From Candidatus Rokuibacteriota bacterium (GTDB lineage: Bacteria > Methylomirabilota > Methylomirabilia > Rokubacteriales > CSP1-6): a DNA stretch of 64,000 nt. The stretch covers positions 1-64,000 of the forward strand of contig QHRU01000055.1 in assembly GCA_003220225.1 (NCBI GenBank). The letters run 5' to 3'. The position numbers and the translations under genes were made by a program. Below the pieces are notes generated by a model. It was not told the DNA's origin. It was given only the letters and a program-made list of their open reading frames with translations, and ran no database searches. Positions 41,064 to 48,867 of the stretch are shown here, piece after piece. How positions within the stretch are numbered: the first letter of the stretch is position 1; every line of letters starts with the position of its first letter.

Positions 41064-42668
41064 CTACTTGTCCAGCCAGACCTTCTTGTAGAGGACCTTG
41101 AACTCGGCCTGGTAGACGTAGTCCTTCATCCACGGCTGCGCCACCTGGTAGAACGGCGAGCCGGAGATCGTGTTCCAGTAGAGCTTGTCGGCGCTGAACT
41201 CCTGGAACTCCCTGGCGATGGCCTTGCGCTTCACCGGGTCCATCTCGCGGCCGTAGCGGGCGTAGTACTCGTCGACCTTGGGGTCGGTGTGGCGCGTGCT
41301 GTTCCAGGACGCCGTGCTGGCCGACAGGAACGAGTTCTGGTCCACGGTCATGAGGGACGCGAGATCCTCGACGTACATGTCGAACGGCCCGTCCTGGGTG
41401 GCCACGTTCATCCAGCTCACCTTGTCGGTGAGCCGGATGTTCGTGGTCACGCCGATGCGCGCCATCTGCTCCTTGATCACGGTGACGATCACGTGGAAGA
41501 CGGACTTCTCGGTGTTGGTCATCAGCTCGAAGGTCAACGGCTTCTGCGGGCCGTAGCCGGCGTCCGCCAGCAGCGCTTTCGCCCTCGCGGGGTCATAGGG
41601 GCACATGTGGGTCACGTCAACGGTGTCCTGGGTACCCGGCGGGATGATCCCGAGCCACGGAGTGGCCTGACCCTTGAACGCGATCTTGACGATCTCCTTG
41701 CGATCGATCCCGTAGCACCCCACCGCCTTGCGGACCCGGATGTCGTTGAAGATCGGATGCGGCCCGCGATCCTTCGACATGGGCTTGCCGTCCGCGGGCA
41801 CGGTGACCTTCATCATCGCGACCATCGGCGTCGTCTCTTTGCCGGTCATGATCTGGGCGCGTGGGTTCTGGGCCCGGAGGGTGTCGACGTGATCGGCGGA
41901 CAAATCGGCGATGAAGTCGATCTCACCGGCCTTGAATGCGGCCATCTGCGTGACGGGGTCCCTGATCACGCGGATCATGACGCGATCGAGATACGGGAGG
42001 CCCGGCTCGAAGTACTTGTCGAACCGGTCCATCACCAGATGGCTCCCCTTCACCCACTCGACGAGCTTGAACGGCCCGCATCCGGGGACGGCCTCCGGCT
42101 TGCCGGCCTTTCGATCTTCAATCGTGTATTTCTGCGTGGCCGCCGGCGAGTAGAACATGAGGCCCATGCGATACGCGGCCAGCATGTGCATCATGAACGC
42201 GTAAGGATGCTTGAGTCGGATCTGCACGGTGTACGGATCGAGCACCTCGACCGAGTGCACCGGCTCGTAGAACGTCCGCATGCTGGACCGCGTCGCGGGG
42301 TCCATGATGCGATCGACGTTGAACTTGACCACGGAGGCGTCGAGCCTGGTGCCGTCGTGGAACAGCACGTTCTTCTTGAGCTTGAACGTGTAGAGGAGAC
42401 CGTCGGGCGAGATCTGCCACGATTCGGCGGCGTCCGGCACGAACTTGCCGTCGGGCGTCATGCTGATGAGCCCACAGTTCATGTTCAGCACCGCCCACAC
42501 CAGCTCGTAGCCGGGCGCGGTGTGGAAGTCCAGATTCGAGATCTCGTTGCCGTAGGCGACGCGGAGCGTGCCGCCGCGTTTCTGCGCCCCGGCCGTCGTG
42601 ACGTCGGAGAGGAGGATCGTCATGACCAGGGCCGCCGCCGTCCCGAACACGAGACGTCTCGAGCGCAT
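41064..42668 (-). CDS. Orphan family-5 (peptide/opine-type) substrate-binding protein
   Basis: 534 residues with a signal peptide (residues 1-29, ending TTAGAQKR) and the family-5 start GGTLRVAYGNEISNLDFH. FVPDAAESWQISPDGLLYTFKLKKNVLFHDGT is typical of DppA/OppA-like proteins. No permease or ATPase of the Dpp/Opp type is adjacent, so it must work with a complex encoded elsewhere, perhaps the one at 59-63 kb. It is followed by the CBS gene and preceded by an unusual leader with a promoter, tandem repeats and an attenuator-like hairpin. Confidence 0.87.
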   Translation of the reverse strand: MRSRRLVFGTAAALVMTILLSDVTTAGAQKRGGTLRVAYGNEISNLDFHTAPGYELVWAVLNMNCGLISMTPDGKFVPDAAESWQISPDGLLYTFKLKKNVLFHDGTRLDASVVKFNVDRIMDPATRSSMRTFYEPVHSVEVLDPYTVQIRLKHPYAFMMHMLAAYRMGLMFYSPAATQKYTIEDRKAGKPEAVPGCGPFKLVEWVKGSHLVMDRFDKYFEPGLPYLDRVMIRVIRDPVTQMAAFKAGEIDFIADLSADHVDTLRAQNPRAQIMTGKETTPMVAMMKVTVPADGKPMSKDRGPHPIFNDIRVRKAVGCYGIDRKEIVKIAFKGQATPWLGIIPPGTQDTVDVTHMCPYDPARAKALLADAGYGPQKPLTFELMTNTEKSVFHVIVTVIKEQMARIGVTTNIRLTDKVSWMNVATQDGPFDMYVEDLASLMTVDQNSFLSASTASWNSTRHTDPKVDEYYARYGREMDPVKRKAIAREFQEFSADKLYWNTISGSPFYQVAQPWMKDYVYQAEFKVLYKKVWLDK

Positions 42669-42752
42669 GGTGCGACTCCTTTACCCGCCGGCCAGTTCGC
42701 TCACTCGGGGGTGAGCCTCGCGATCACGTGGGGTCCTTTCTCGAAAAACGCA

Positions 42753-42785
42753 AACGCCCCGCCAGCATGACCTGCGCGGGGCGTT
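42753..42785 (-). terminator. Rho-independent terminator or attenuator hairpin
   Basis: On the minus strand, AACGCCCCGC, 13 bases, GCGGGGCGTT forms a perfect 10-bp stem followed by a T-rich tract (TTTGCGTTTTT). It lies 170 bases after the Pal-gene stop and 85 bases before the orphan binding-protein ATG. Because a promoter can be seen between Pal and this hairpin, it is more likely an attenuator in the leader of the binding-protein mRNA than only a terminator of the Pal operon. Confidence 0.7.
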
Positions 42786-42841
42786 CTCACATCCACCACC
42801 TCCCCCCGAACAACACGATGGGGGCTCGACTCAGTATGGGG

Positions 42842-42871
42842 ACCTTAGGTGCGCTCCTCGCAGGTTGTCAA
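42842..42871 (-). promoter_or_regulatory. Promoter upstream of the attenuator-like leader
   Basis: On the minus strand, a perfect TTGACA (42871-42866), 18 bases, TAAGGT (42847-42842). The -10 is weak, as expected for an activator-dependent promoter. The -35 is directly preceded by a tandem 20-bp repeat. Confidence 0.45.
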
Positions 42872-42872
42872 T

Positions 42873-42912
42873 AGGAATGTTGCTTTGAGCGCAGGAATGT
42901 TGCTTTGAGCGC
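42873..42912. repeat. Perfect tandem direct repeat, 2 x 20 bp
   Basis: The unit AGGAATGTTGCTTTGAGCGC occurs twice without a gap (42873-42892 and 42893-42912). The period equals two DNA helical turns, and the repeat ends one base before the -35 box of the leader promoter on the minus strand. This is the arrangement expected of two activator-binding sites on the same face of the helix. Confidence 0.75.
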
Positions 42913-42956
42913 CGCGAGGCTGACGAACCCACCGATGCGCACGTTCGCCCAAGCGC

Positions 42957-43529
42957 CTAGCCCTGCTTGACGAGGAAGTGCGCGCGCCGATTCTTCGCCC
43001 AGCACGCCTCATTGTGGTCCGTGCACTGCGGGCGCTCCTCTCCGTAACTGATGATCGTGATACGCCGAGCGGCGACACCCTGGGCCACGAGGTAGTTCAT
43101 CGCCGCCTTCGCGCGACGCTCACCCAGTGCCAGGTTGTATTCATTGGTTCCCCGCTCGTCACAGTGCCCCTCGATCAAGAGAAGGTCCTTCTCGTTGGCC
43201 TTGAGCCAACGTGCATTCTGATCGAGGAGGTCCGCGTCTGTCGGACGGATCGTGTACTTGTCGAAGTCGAAGTGGATGTCCGCGAGGTCGCGCACGGCGA
43301 CAAAATCACTCGGAGCCGGCCGGCCCCCCGTCGACGTCGAAGACCCCGGCTGACCGGTCGAACCCGGAGCCCCCGGGTTGGCGGTCGCCTGTCTCGAAGC
43401 CGTATTGCTCATCGGGGAAACTCCCGTCGGTGGCGGAGCGGACGTGAGCATAGTCGCCGGTTGCTTGGCACAGCCGGACACGAGCACTGCTGCGATGAGC
43501 ACCAGGGTTGTGAGCCCGTATCGAGTCAT
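42957..43529 (-). CDS. pal: Pal/OmpA-type peptidoglycan-associated lipoprotein
   Basis: 190 residues. Lipoprotein signal with lipobox LVSGC (Cys20), then a Pro/Ser/Gly/Thr linker (about 22-75) and an OmpA-like domain: IHFDFDKYTIRPTDADLL, LLIEGHCDERGTNEYNLALGERRA and ISYGEERP. The conserved Asp and Arg that hold diaminopimelate are in these motifs. It would anchor the outer membrane to peptidoglycan. Pal usually follows tolB; here it is coupled by a 4-bp overlap to a MarR regulator instead. Confidence 0.87.
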   Translation of the reverse strand: MTRYGLTTLVLIAAVLVSGCAKQPATMLTSAPPPTGVSPMSNTASRQATANPGAPGSTGQPGSSTSTGGRPAPSDFVAVRDLADIHFDFDKYTIRPTDADLLDQNARWLKANEKDLLLIEGHCDERGTNEYNLALGERRAKAAMNYLVAQGVAARRITIISYGEERPQCTDHNEACWAKNRRAHFLVKQG

Positions 43530-44005
43530 CGCCTAGCCTTTCTCGTCCCGTTCCGGGACAGGATCCTACGTCGGGTTGATTGGATGACGAGTCGGTTCAG
43601 GGACGCCACGAGCGACGGACCTTCGATGGTCAGTTCGGCGACCGAATAACTGGCGAGTCGTTTGAGAACCTTCTCCCCCGCCGGACGCAGGCACACGAGC
43701 ACCTCACGTCGATCACGACCATGTCGGCGCCGCTCGACCATGCCTTGCCTCACCAGCCGATCCACCAGTTGAACGGCGGCGTGGTGGCGGATCTGCAGAC
43801 GGTCCGCGAGCACGCTCATCGTCGCCGCCTCGTGCCCCTCGAGGCCCTTGATCTGCAGCAGAACGAGGTATTGCTGGGGCTCCACACCGGCGTCTCGGGC
43901 GGCGACTTCCCGGACCCGCAGGAATCGTCGAATCTGATAGCGCAGATCGGCGAGCGTTCGGTAATCGAGGCGGCGGGCGGCGGCGCGCGGAGTGAGGAGC
44001 GCCAT
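43526..44005 (-). CDS. MarR-family transcriptional regulator
   Basis: 159 residues from the ATG at 44005. Winged-helix pattern: VEPQQYLVLLQIKGL, ATMSVLADRLQIRHHAAVQLVDRLVRQGMVERRRHGRDRREVLVCLRPAGEKVL. The DRR and the preceding recognition helix are typical of MarR. A GTG seven codons earlier lies inside a palindromic operator and is less likely the start. Its promoter and operator are just upstream. It is co-translated with pal, which it probably controls together with itself. Confidence 0.87.
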   Translation of the reverse strand: MALLTPRAAARRLDYRTLADLRYQIRRFLRVREVAARDAGVEPQQYLVLLQIKGLEGHEAATMSVLADRLQIRHHAAVQLVDRLVRQGMVERRRHGRDRREVLVCLRPAGEKVLKRLASYSVAELTIEGPSLVASLNRLVIQSTRRRILSRNGTRKARR

Positions 44006-44020
44006 CACCCCGGGAGTATA

Positions 44021-44035
44021 TATCACTTTGTGATA
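44021..44035. promoter_or_regulatory. Palindromic operator over the marR -10 box
   Basis: TATCAC-TTT-GTGATA, a perfect 15-bp palindrome that exactly contains the -10 hexamer of the marR-pal promoter and ends 16 bases before the marR ATG. This is the position expected for MarR autorepression. Confidence 0.6.
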
Positions 44036-44058
44036 GAGTTCTATTCCTCGTCCGTCAA
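44030..44058 (-). promoter_or_regulatory. Sigma-70-like promoter of marR-pal
   Basis: On the minus strand, TTGACG (44058-44053), 17 bases, TATCAC (44035-44030): five of six and four of six consensus matches at optimal spacing. The start site would fall inside the palindrome, leaving a leader of about 20 bases. Confidence 0.6.
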
Positions 44059-44089
44059 GGCACGGAGTAATGCAAGGTCTCGCGTGCCG

Positions 44090-45070
44090 TCAGTGCCCCA
44101 GGCGGCGAGGGATCATGGGCTCGACGCCGATCCCGAACCAACGATGCGCGTATCGCTGGAGGGCACCGCTGAGGCCGAACGGCATGAAGATGATCGTGAC
44201 GACCATGATCAGCCCGTAGACGAGCGCCTGCCAGACGTCCAGCCCCGCCAGCAGCTCGGGCAGGACGATCAGGAAGCACGCGCCGAGCACCGACCCGAGC
44301 AGCGAGGCGAGCCCCCCCAGGATGATGATGGTGATGAACTGGATGGAGAGGAAGAAGCTGAACTCCTGCGGATCGAGGAAGCCGACGATGAACGCGCTCA
44401 GCGCGCCGGCGAGGCCGGTGTAGAGCGCGCTGATGGCGAAGGCGATCGTCTTGTACCGGGCGATGTTCACACCCATGGCGGCGGCCGCGCGCTCGTTGTC
44501 GCGGATCGCGAGGAACGCCCGCCCCGCCCGTCCCTTCACGAGATTCCGGGCGAACAGCAGCATGGCGACCGTGACCACGAAGAGCAGGTAGTACTTCCGG
44601 TAATCGGTATGGAAGGTCAGCCCCAGGAACGAGGCCGGTTGCACCTTCATCCCTTCCGAGCCGTGCGTGATCACCGAGAGCTGCAGGAGCATCTCCTGCA
44701 CGATGAGGGTGAAGCCGAGCGTCGCCATGGCGAGGTAGAGGCCGCTCAGTCGCAAGCACGGCAGCCCCAGGAGGTAGCCGACGGCGGCGCTGACGAGCGC
44801 CGCCCCGACCAGGCAGAGCACGGACGGCCAGTGCCACCGTTCGGCGAGGACGGCCGCCGTGTACGCACCGATGGCGAAGAACGCCGCATGGCCGAGGGAG
44901 ACCTGGCCGGTGTAGCCGGTCAACAGATTGAGCCCGAGCGCCACCAGCACGTAGACGAAGAGACGCGACATGACGTAGATGACGTAGTTGTCCGCCACGT
45001 TCGGCAGCACCAACAAGATTGCCGCCACCGCGACCAGCGCCGCCCCGCCGAGCCGCGAGCGCCGGGGCAT
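44090..45070 (-). CDS. livM: Liv-type ABC permease LivM (system 3)
   Basis: 326 residues from the ATG at 45070. LivM signatures: GLNLLTGYTGQVSLGHAAFFAIGAYTAA, GRAGRAFLAIRDNERAAAAMGV and ILGGLASLLGSVLGA. Last gene of the system-3 operon, 4 bp after livH. Confidence 0.9.
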   Translation of the reverse strand: MPRRSRLGGAALVAVAAILLVLPNVADNYVIYVMSRLFVYVLVALGLNLLTGYTGQVSLGHAAFFAIGAYTAAVLAERWHWPSVLCLVGAALVSAAVGYLLGLPCLRLSGLYLAMATLGFTLIVQEMLLQLSVITHGSEGMKVQPASFLGLTFHTDYRKYYLLFVVTVAMLLFARNLVKGRAGRAFLAIRDNERAAAAMGVNIARYKTIAFAISALYTGLAGALSAFIVGFLDPQEFSFFLSIQFITIIILGGLASLLGSVLGACFLIVLPELLAGLDVWQALVYGLIMVVTIIFMPFGLSGALQRYAHRWFGIGVEPMIPRRLGH

Positions 45071-45074
45071 GCGG

Positions 45075-45950
45075 TCACACCTTCCGGACCGGCGCGGCGC
45101 CGAACAGCCCGCTCGGTCGCACGACGAGCACGAGGATGAGCAGGATGTAGGTGGAGACTTGCTTGATGCCGGCGTTGAAGAAGTACCCGGAGAGGTTCTC
45201 GAGGATCCCCAGCAGCATCCCACCGACGATCGCCCCCGGGATGCTGCCGAACCCGCCCAGGATCGCGCCGGCGAAGGCCTTCACGCCGATGAAGCCGAGG
45301 TTGGGGTCGAGATAGATGATGGGCGCGATCAGCACGCCGGCCACGCCGCCGATGCCGGCGCTGATCGCCCACGTCAGCGAGAAGATCCGCGGCACGCTGA
45401 CGCCCATGAGGCGGGCCGCCGTCTGGCTCTGGGCGGTGGCCCGCATGGCCGTCCCCGTCTTCGTCAGCTTGAAGAAGAGGTAGAGGGCCGCCATGATCAC
45501 GAGCGAAAACCCGATCACCCCGGCGTCCATGGCGGTGAAGCTCACGATGCCGAGCCGAATGGGGTCCTTCGAGAAGATGGTCGGCAGCGGCAGCACGTCG
45601 TACCCGTAGAGGATGCCGGCGGAGGAGCGCAGCACGATCGAGGCGCCGATGGTGGCGATGACGATGCTGAAGATCGGGGCGTTCATGATGGGCCGCACGA
45701 CCACCCGCTCGAGCAGCACGCCCATGAAGCCCGACACGACGATGGTCAAGACCAGAACCAGCCAGTAGGGGATCCCGAACCGGATCAACAGCGTGTAGCT
45801 GATGAACCCGCTGACCATCACGAACTCGCCCTGCGCGAAGTTCACCACGTCGGTCGCCTTGAAGATCAGGACGAAGCCGAGCGCGATGAGCGCATACACG
45901 CAGCCGGTGGCGAGCCCGCTGACGACCTGGCTGGTCAGGATCTCGACCAT
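45075..45950 (-). CDS. livH: Liv-type ABC permease LivH (system 3)
   Basis: 291 residues. GLATGCVYALIALGFVLIFKATDVVNFAQGEFVMVSGF at the N-terminus and ILGGFGSIPGAIVGGMLLGI near the end. Lies 22 bp after the binding-protein gene. Confidence 0.9.
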   Translation of the reverse strand: MVEILTSQVVSGLATGCVYALIALGFVLIFKATDVVNFAQGEFVMVSGFISYTLLIRFGIPYWLVLVLTIVVSGFMGVLLERVVVRPIMNAPIFSIVIATIGASIVLRSSAGILYGYDVLPLPTIFSKDPIRLGIVSFTAMDAGVIGFSLVIMAALYLFFKLTKTGTAMRATAQSQTAARLMGVSVPRIFSLTWAISAGIGGVAGVLIAPIIYLDPNLGFIGVKAFAGAILGGFGSIPGAIVGGMLLGILENLSGYFFNAGIKQVSTYILLILVLVVRPSGLFGAAPVRKV

Positions 45951-45972
45951 GCGTCGTGCGGCCCCGAGGCTC

Positions 45973-47169
45973 CTAGCGCCGGCCGACTTCCTTGAGCTCC
46001 GTCCACTCGCTCGCCTTCGTCCACTTACCGTCCTTCACGACGACGAGCCGGCCCGCGTTGCTCATGCCGCGGCGATTGTCGCCGCCGTACGTGTACTTCA
46101 GGCCCCAGCCCGGATCCCAGTCCTTGATCGACTCGATCGCCCTGAGCACCGAGTCGCGGGTGAGGCTTCGCCCGGTGCGCTGCAGGGCCTCGGCGAACAG
46201 CGCCGCCTTCTGATAGCCGTACAGGTTCGTGGTGTCGATCGGAAGCGAGGGAGCGTACTTGGCCATGTCCGCCCGGTACTGATCGAGGAAGGGGCCGGGA
46301 TCCGTCGGCAGCGGATAGACCTCGACGCCCATGAGCCCTTCCACGTGCTTGCCTCCCAGCTCGATCGTCTTGGCCAGCACGATGGGCGAGGGACCGATGA
46401 ACAGCGGCTTGTAGCCGATAGCCGCGCACTGCTCGGCGAGCCGAGGCGGCTCACGGTACACCGCCTGGAGAATGACCGCGTCGGCGCCCGACTCCTTCAG
46501 CTTCGCGGCCTGCGAGCTGAAGTCGATGTCGGCGCGCTTGTAGTCCACCTCGGCCACGTAGGCGAGGTCGTACTGATGCTTGAGCCGCGACTTTCCCGCC
46601 AGGTGGCCGTCGAGCCCGTACTCGTCATCCTGATAGAAGCTGGCGATCTTGCGGATCTTCCGCTCCTTCACCAGGTAGTCGATGATCAGGCCCGTCTGGT
46701 CGGCGTAGGTCGCGAGGTCGCCGACGTGCCACTTGCCCGAGGTGGTCCAGATGCTGGCCAACGTCGCCGGGAAGATGTTCGGGACGCGCTTTTCCTCCAC
46801 GTAGTCCTTGATGGCCTTGGTCGTCGGCGTCCCCAGGTGGCCCATCATGACGAAGACGTGGTCACGCTCGACGAGACGCTTGGCGTTCGTCACCGCCTTG
46901 GGAGGCTGGTAGACGTGGTCGTAGGCGATCAGCCGGATCTTCCGCCCGTGGATCCCGCCGGCTTCGTTGACGCGGTTGAACAGGGCCTCCATGCCGGCCT
47001 TGATGTTCACTCCCCAGTTCGCGACGGCACCGGTGAGGTCCAGCCCGGCGCCGACGACGACTTCCTTGTCGGTGACGCCTTCCTCCGCGCGGACGGGTCC
47101 GCTTGCGAAGAGGACGAGGAGACCGACGAGCACGCTGATGAGTACGGCACCGCCGCGAAGCCCTTTCAT
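45973..47169 (-). CDS. Liv-type ABC substrate-binding protein (system 3)
   Basis: 398 residues with a signal peptide (residues 1-28, ending GPVRAEEG). The mature part opens KEVVVGAGLDLTGAVANWG, with ALFNRVNEAGGIHGRKIRL, a typical HAAT binding fold. It sits in the middle of the operon (after livG-livF, before livH-livM), unlike systems 1 and 2. The divergent amidase suggests an amide ligand; inference. Confidence 0.88.
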   Translation of the reverse strand: MKGLRGGAVLISVLVGLLVLFASGPVRAEEGVTDKEVVVGAGLDLTGAVANWGVNIKAGMEALFNRVNEAGGIHGRKIRLIAYDHVYQPPKAVTNAKRLVERDHVFVMMGHLGTPTTKAIKDYVEEKRVPNIFPATLASIWTTSGKWHVGDLATYADQTGLIIDYLVKERKIRKIASFYQDDEYGLDGHLAGKSRLKHQYDLAYVAEVDYKRADIDFSSQAAKLKESGADAVILQAVYREPPRLAEQCAAIGYKPLFIGPSPIVLAKTIELGGKHVEGLMGVEVYPLPTDPGPFLDQYRADMAKYAPSLPIDTTNLYGYQKAALFAEALQRTGRSLTRDSVLRAIESIKDWDPGWGLKYTYGGDNRRGMSNAGRLVVVKDGKWTKASEWTELKEVGRR

Positions 47170-47191
47170 GGCACCTCTCCTTTCGTGTCGG

Positions 47192-47920
47192 TCATCGATG
47201 CCCGAGATACGACCGGCGCACGCGGTCGTCGCGCAGGAGCTGCTGACTGTCCCCAGCGAGGGAGATCGTGCCCGTCTCGAGGACGTAGCCGTAGTCCGCG
47301 ATGGACAGGGCCTTGTTGGCGTTCTGCTCGACGAGCAGGACCGTCGTGCCGCCGGCGTGGATGTCGCGGATGATGCCGAAGATCTCCTCGACGAGCATGG
47401 GGGCGAGGCCCAGCGACGGCTCGTCGAGCAGCATCAGGATCGGCTCGGCCATGAGCGCGCGGCCGATCGCCAGCATCTGCTGCTCGCCGCCGCTGAGCGT
47501 CCCCGCCAGCTGCGATCGCCGCTCGGCCAGGATGGGGAAGCACGCGTGCACGCGCTCGAGCGCCCGCTGGATCGCGCGCTTGTCGGTCCGCGCGTACGCC
47601 CCCATCTTGAGGTTCTCGAGGACGGTCAGCTCCGGGAAGAGCTCGCGGCCCTCGGGAACGTGCGAGATCCCGAGGCGCACGATTTTCTCGGAGGGCAGGC
47701 CCTCGATCCTGCGCCCCCGGAAGCTGACCGTTCCGCGCGCGGGTCGGGCGAGCCCGGAGATGCTCTTGAGGGTCGTGGACTTGCCCGCTCCGTTGGCGCC
47801 GAGCAGGGTGACGATGGAGCCTTCGAGCACCTTGAACGAGATGCCCTTGAGCGCCTGGATACTGCCGTAGAACGTCTCGATTCCGTCGAGGGTCAGGAGC
47901 GGCTCAACCGCCGGCGACAT
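47192..47920 (-). CDS. livF: Liv-type ABC ATPase LivF (system 3)
   Basis: 242 residues. Walker A GANGAGKST, signature LSGGEQQ, Walker B LMLLDEPSLGLAP, H-loop VEQNANKAL. Overlaps livG by 17 bp. Confidence 0.9.
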   Translation of the reverse strand: MSPAVEPLLTLDGIETFYGSIQALKGISFKVLEGSIVTLLGANGAGKSTTLKSISGLARPARGTVSFRGRRIEGLPSEKIVRLGISHVPEGRELFPELTVLENLKMGAYARTDKRAIQRALERVHACFPILAERRSQLAGTLSGGEQQMLAIGRALMAEPILMLLDEPSLGLAPMLVEEIFGIIRDIHAGGTTVLLVEQNANKALSIADYGYVLETGTISLAGDSQQLLRDDRVRRSYLGHR

Positions 47921-48677
47921 TGACCGTCTCCCCGAGATAGGCCTTGATCACCTCTGGATCGTGCTGCACGTCGCGCGGAGTGCCCTCGGCGATCTTGCGA
48001 CCGAAGTTCAGCACGGTGATGGTGTCGGTGAGGTTCATCACGAACCCCATATCGTGCTCGACGAGCAGAATGGTCAGCGTGAAGCGCTCGCGTACGCGAA
48101 GCAGCACGTCGGAGAGGGTCTGCGTCTCCGACGTGTTGAGTCCCGACGCCGGCTCGTCGAGAAGAAGCAGCCGCGGCTCCAGGGCCAGCGCGCGCGCCAG
48201 CTCCAGGCGCTTCTGCGAGCCGAGCGGGAGACCTCCCGCCGGCTGCCGTTGAGCCTCCGTGAGCCCGAGGAACGCCAGCAGCGCTTCGGCCTTCTCGCGG
48301 ACGGCACGCTCCTGCGCGCGGACGAAGGGCAGGTCGAGGCCTTCGGCCACGAGACCCGTCCGCATGTGGCTGTGCTTCGCCACCAGGACGTTGTCGAGGA
48401 CGCTCAGACTCGGAAACAGCTGCACGCTCTGAAACGTGCGCGCGATCCCGAGTCGCGCGATCTGATCGGGGCGCAGGCCCGTGATGTCGTGATCGAGGAA
48501 GCGGATGCTGCCGCTCGCGGGCCGGTAGAAGCCGGTCACGCAGTTGAAGATCGTGGTCTTGCCGGCGCCGTTGGGTCCGATCAGCCCGTGGATGCGGCCC
48601 GTCTCGACCGTGAAGCTGACGCCGTCCACGGCGCGCAACCCGCCGAAGTTCAGCGACAGGTCGTTGACAGACAACAT
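47904..48677 (-). CDS. livG: Liv-type ABC ATPase LivG (system 3)
   Basis: 257 residues from the ATG at 48677. Walker A GPNGAGKTT, signature-like LPLGSQKR (a Gly-Ser in place of the usual Ser-Gly-Gly), Walker B LLLLDEPASGLN, H-loop VEHDMGFV. First gene of the operon livG-livF-SBP-livH-livM. Confidence 0.88.
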   Translation of the reverse strand: MLSVNDLSLNFGGLRAVDGVSFTVETGRIHGLIGPNGAGKTTIFNCVTGFYRPASGSIRFLDHDITGLRPDQIARLGIARTFQSVQLFPSLSVLDNVLVAKHSHMRTGLVAEGLDLPFVRAQERAVREKAEALLAFLGLTEAQRQPAGGLPLGSQKRLELARALALEPRLLLLDEPASGLNTSETQTLSDVLLRVRERFTLTILLVEHDMGFVMNLTDTITVLNFGRKIAEGTPRDVQHDPEVIKAYLGETVNVAGG

Positions 48678-48867
48678 AGGGCCCTTCTTTATCTCGGCGC
48701 GCGACGCCGAGCGCTCGATCGGGCCGGCAAAGCTCTCACTCCGCGTGCCAGACACTGCTCGGCACGAGAGGGGCCCGATGCTACAGCGCCGGCAGAGAAG
48801 CGGTCAAGGCGAAAGGCGGCGACCGATCTGCGAGTGTTAAGCTGCTGCGCGCACGAAGGAGGTCGCC
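48678..48867. other. Divergent promoter region, livG system 3 / amidase
   Basis: 190 bases between divergent starts. Several short GC-rich inverted repeats are visible (for example GGCG...CGCC around 48697-48712). I see no convincing -35/-10 pair for either direction; the amidase has a strong AAGGAGG before its ATG. Confidence 0.4.
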
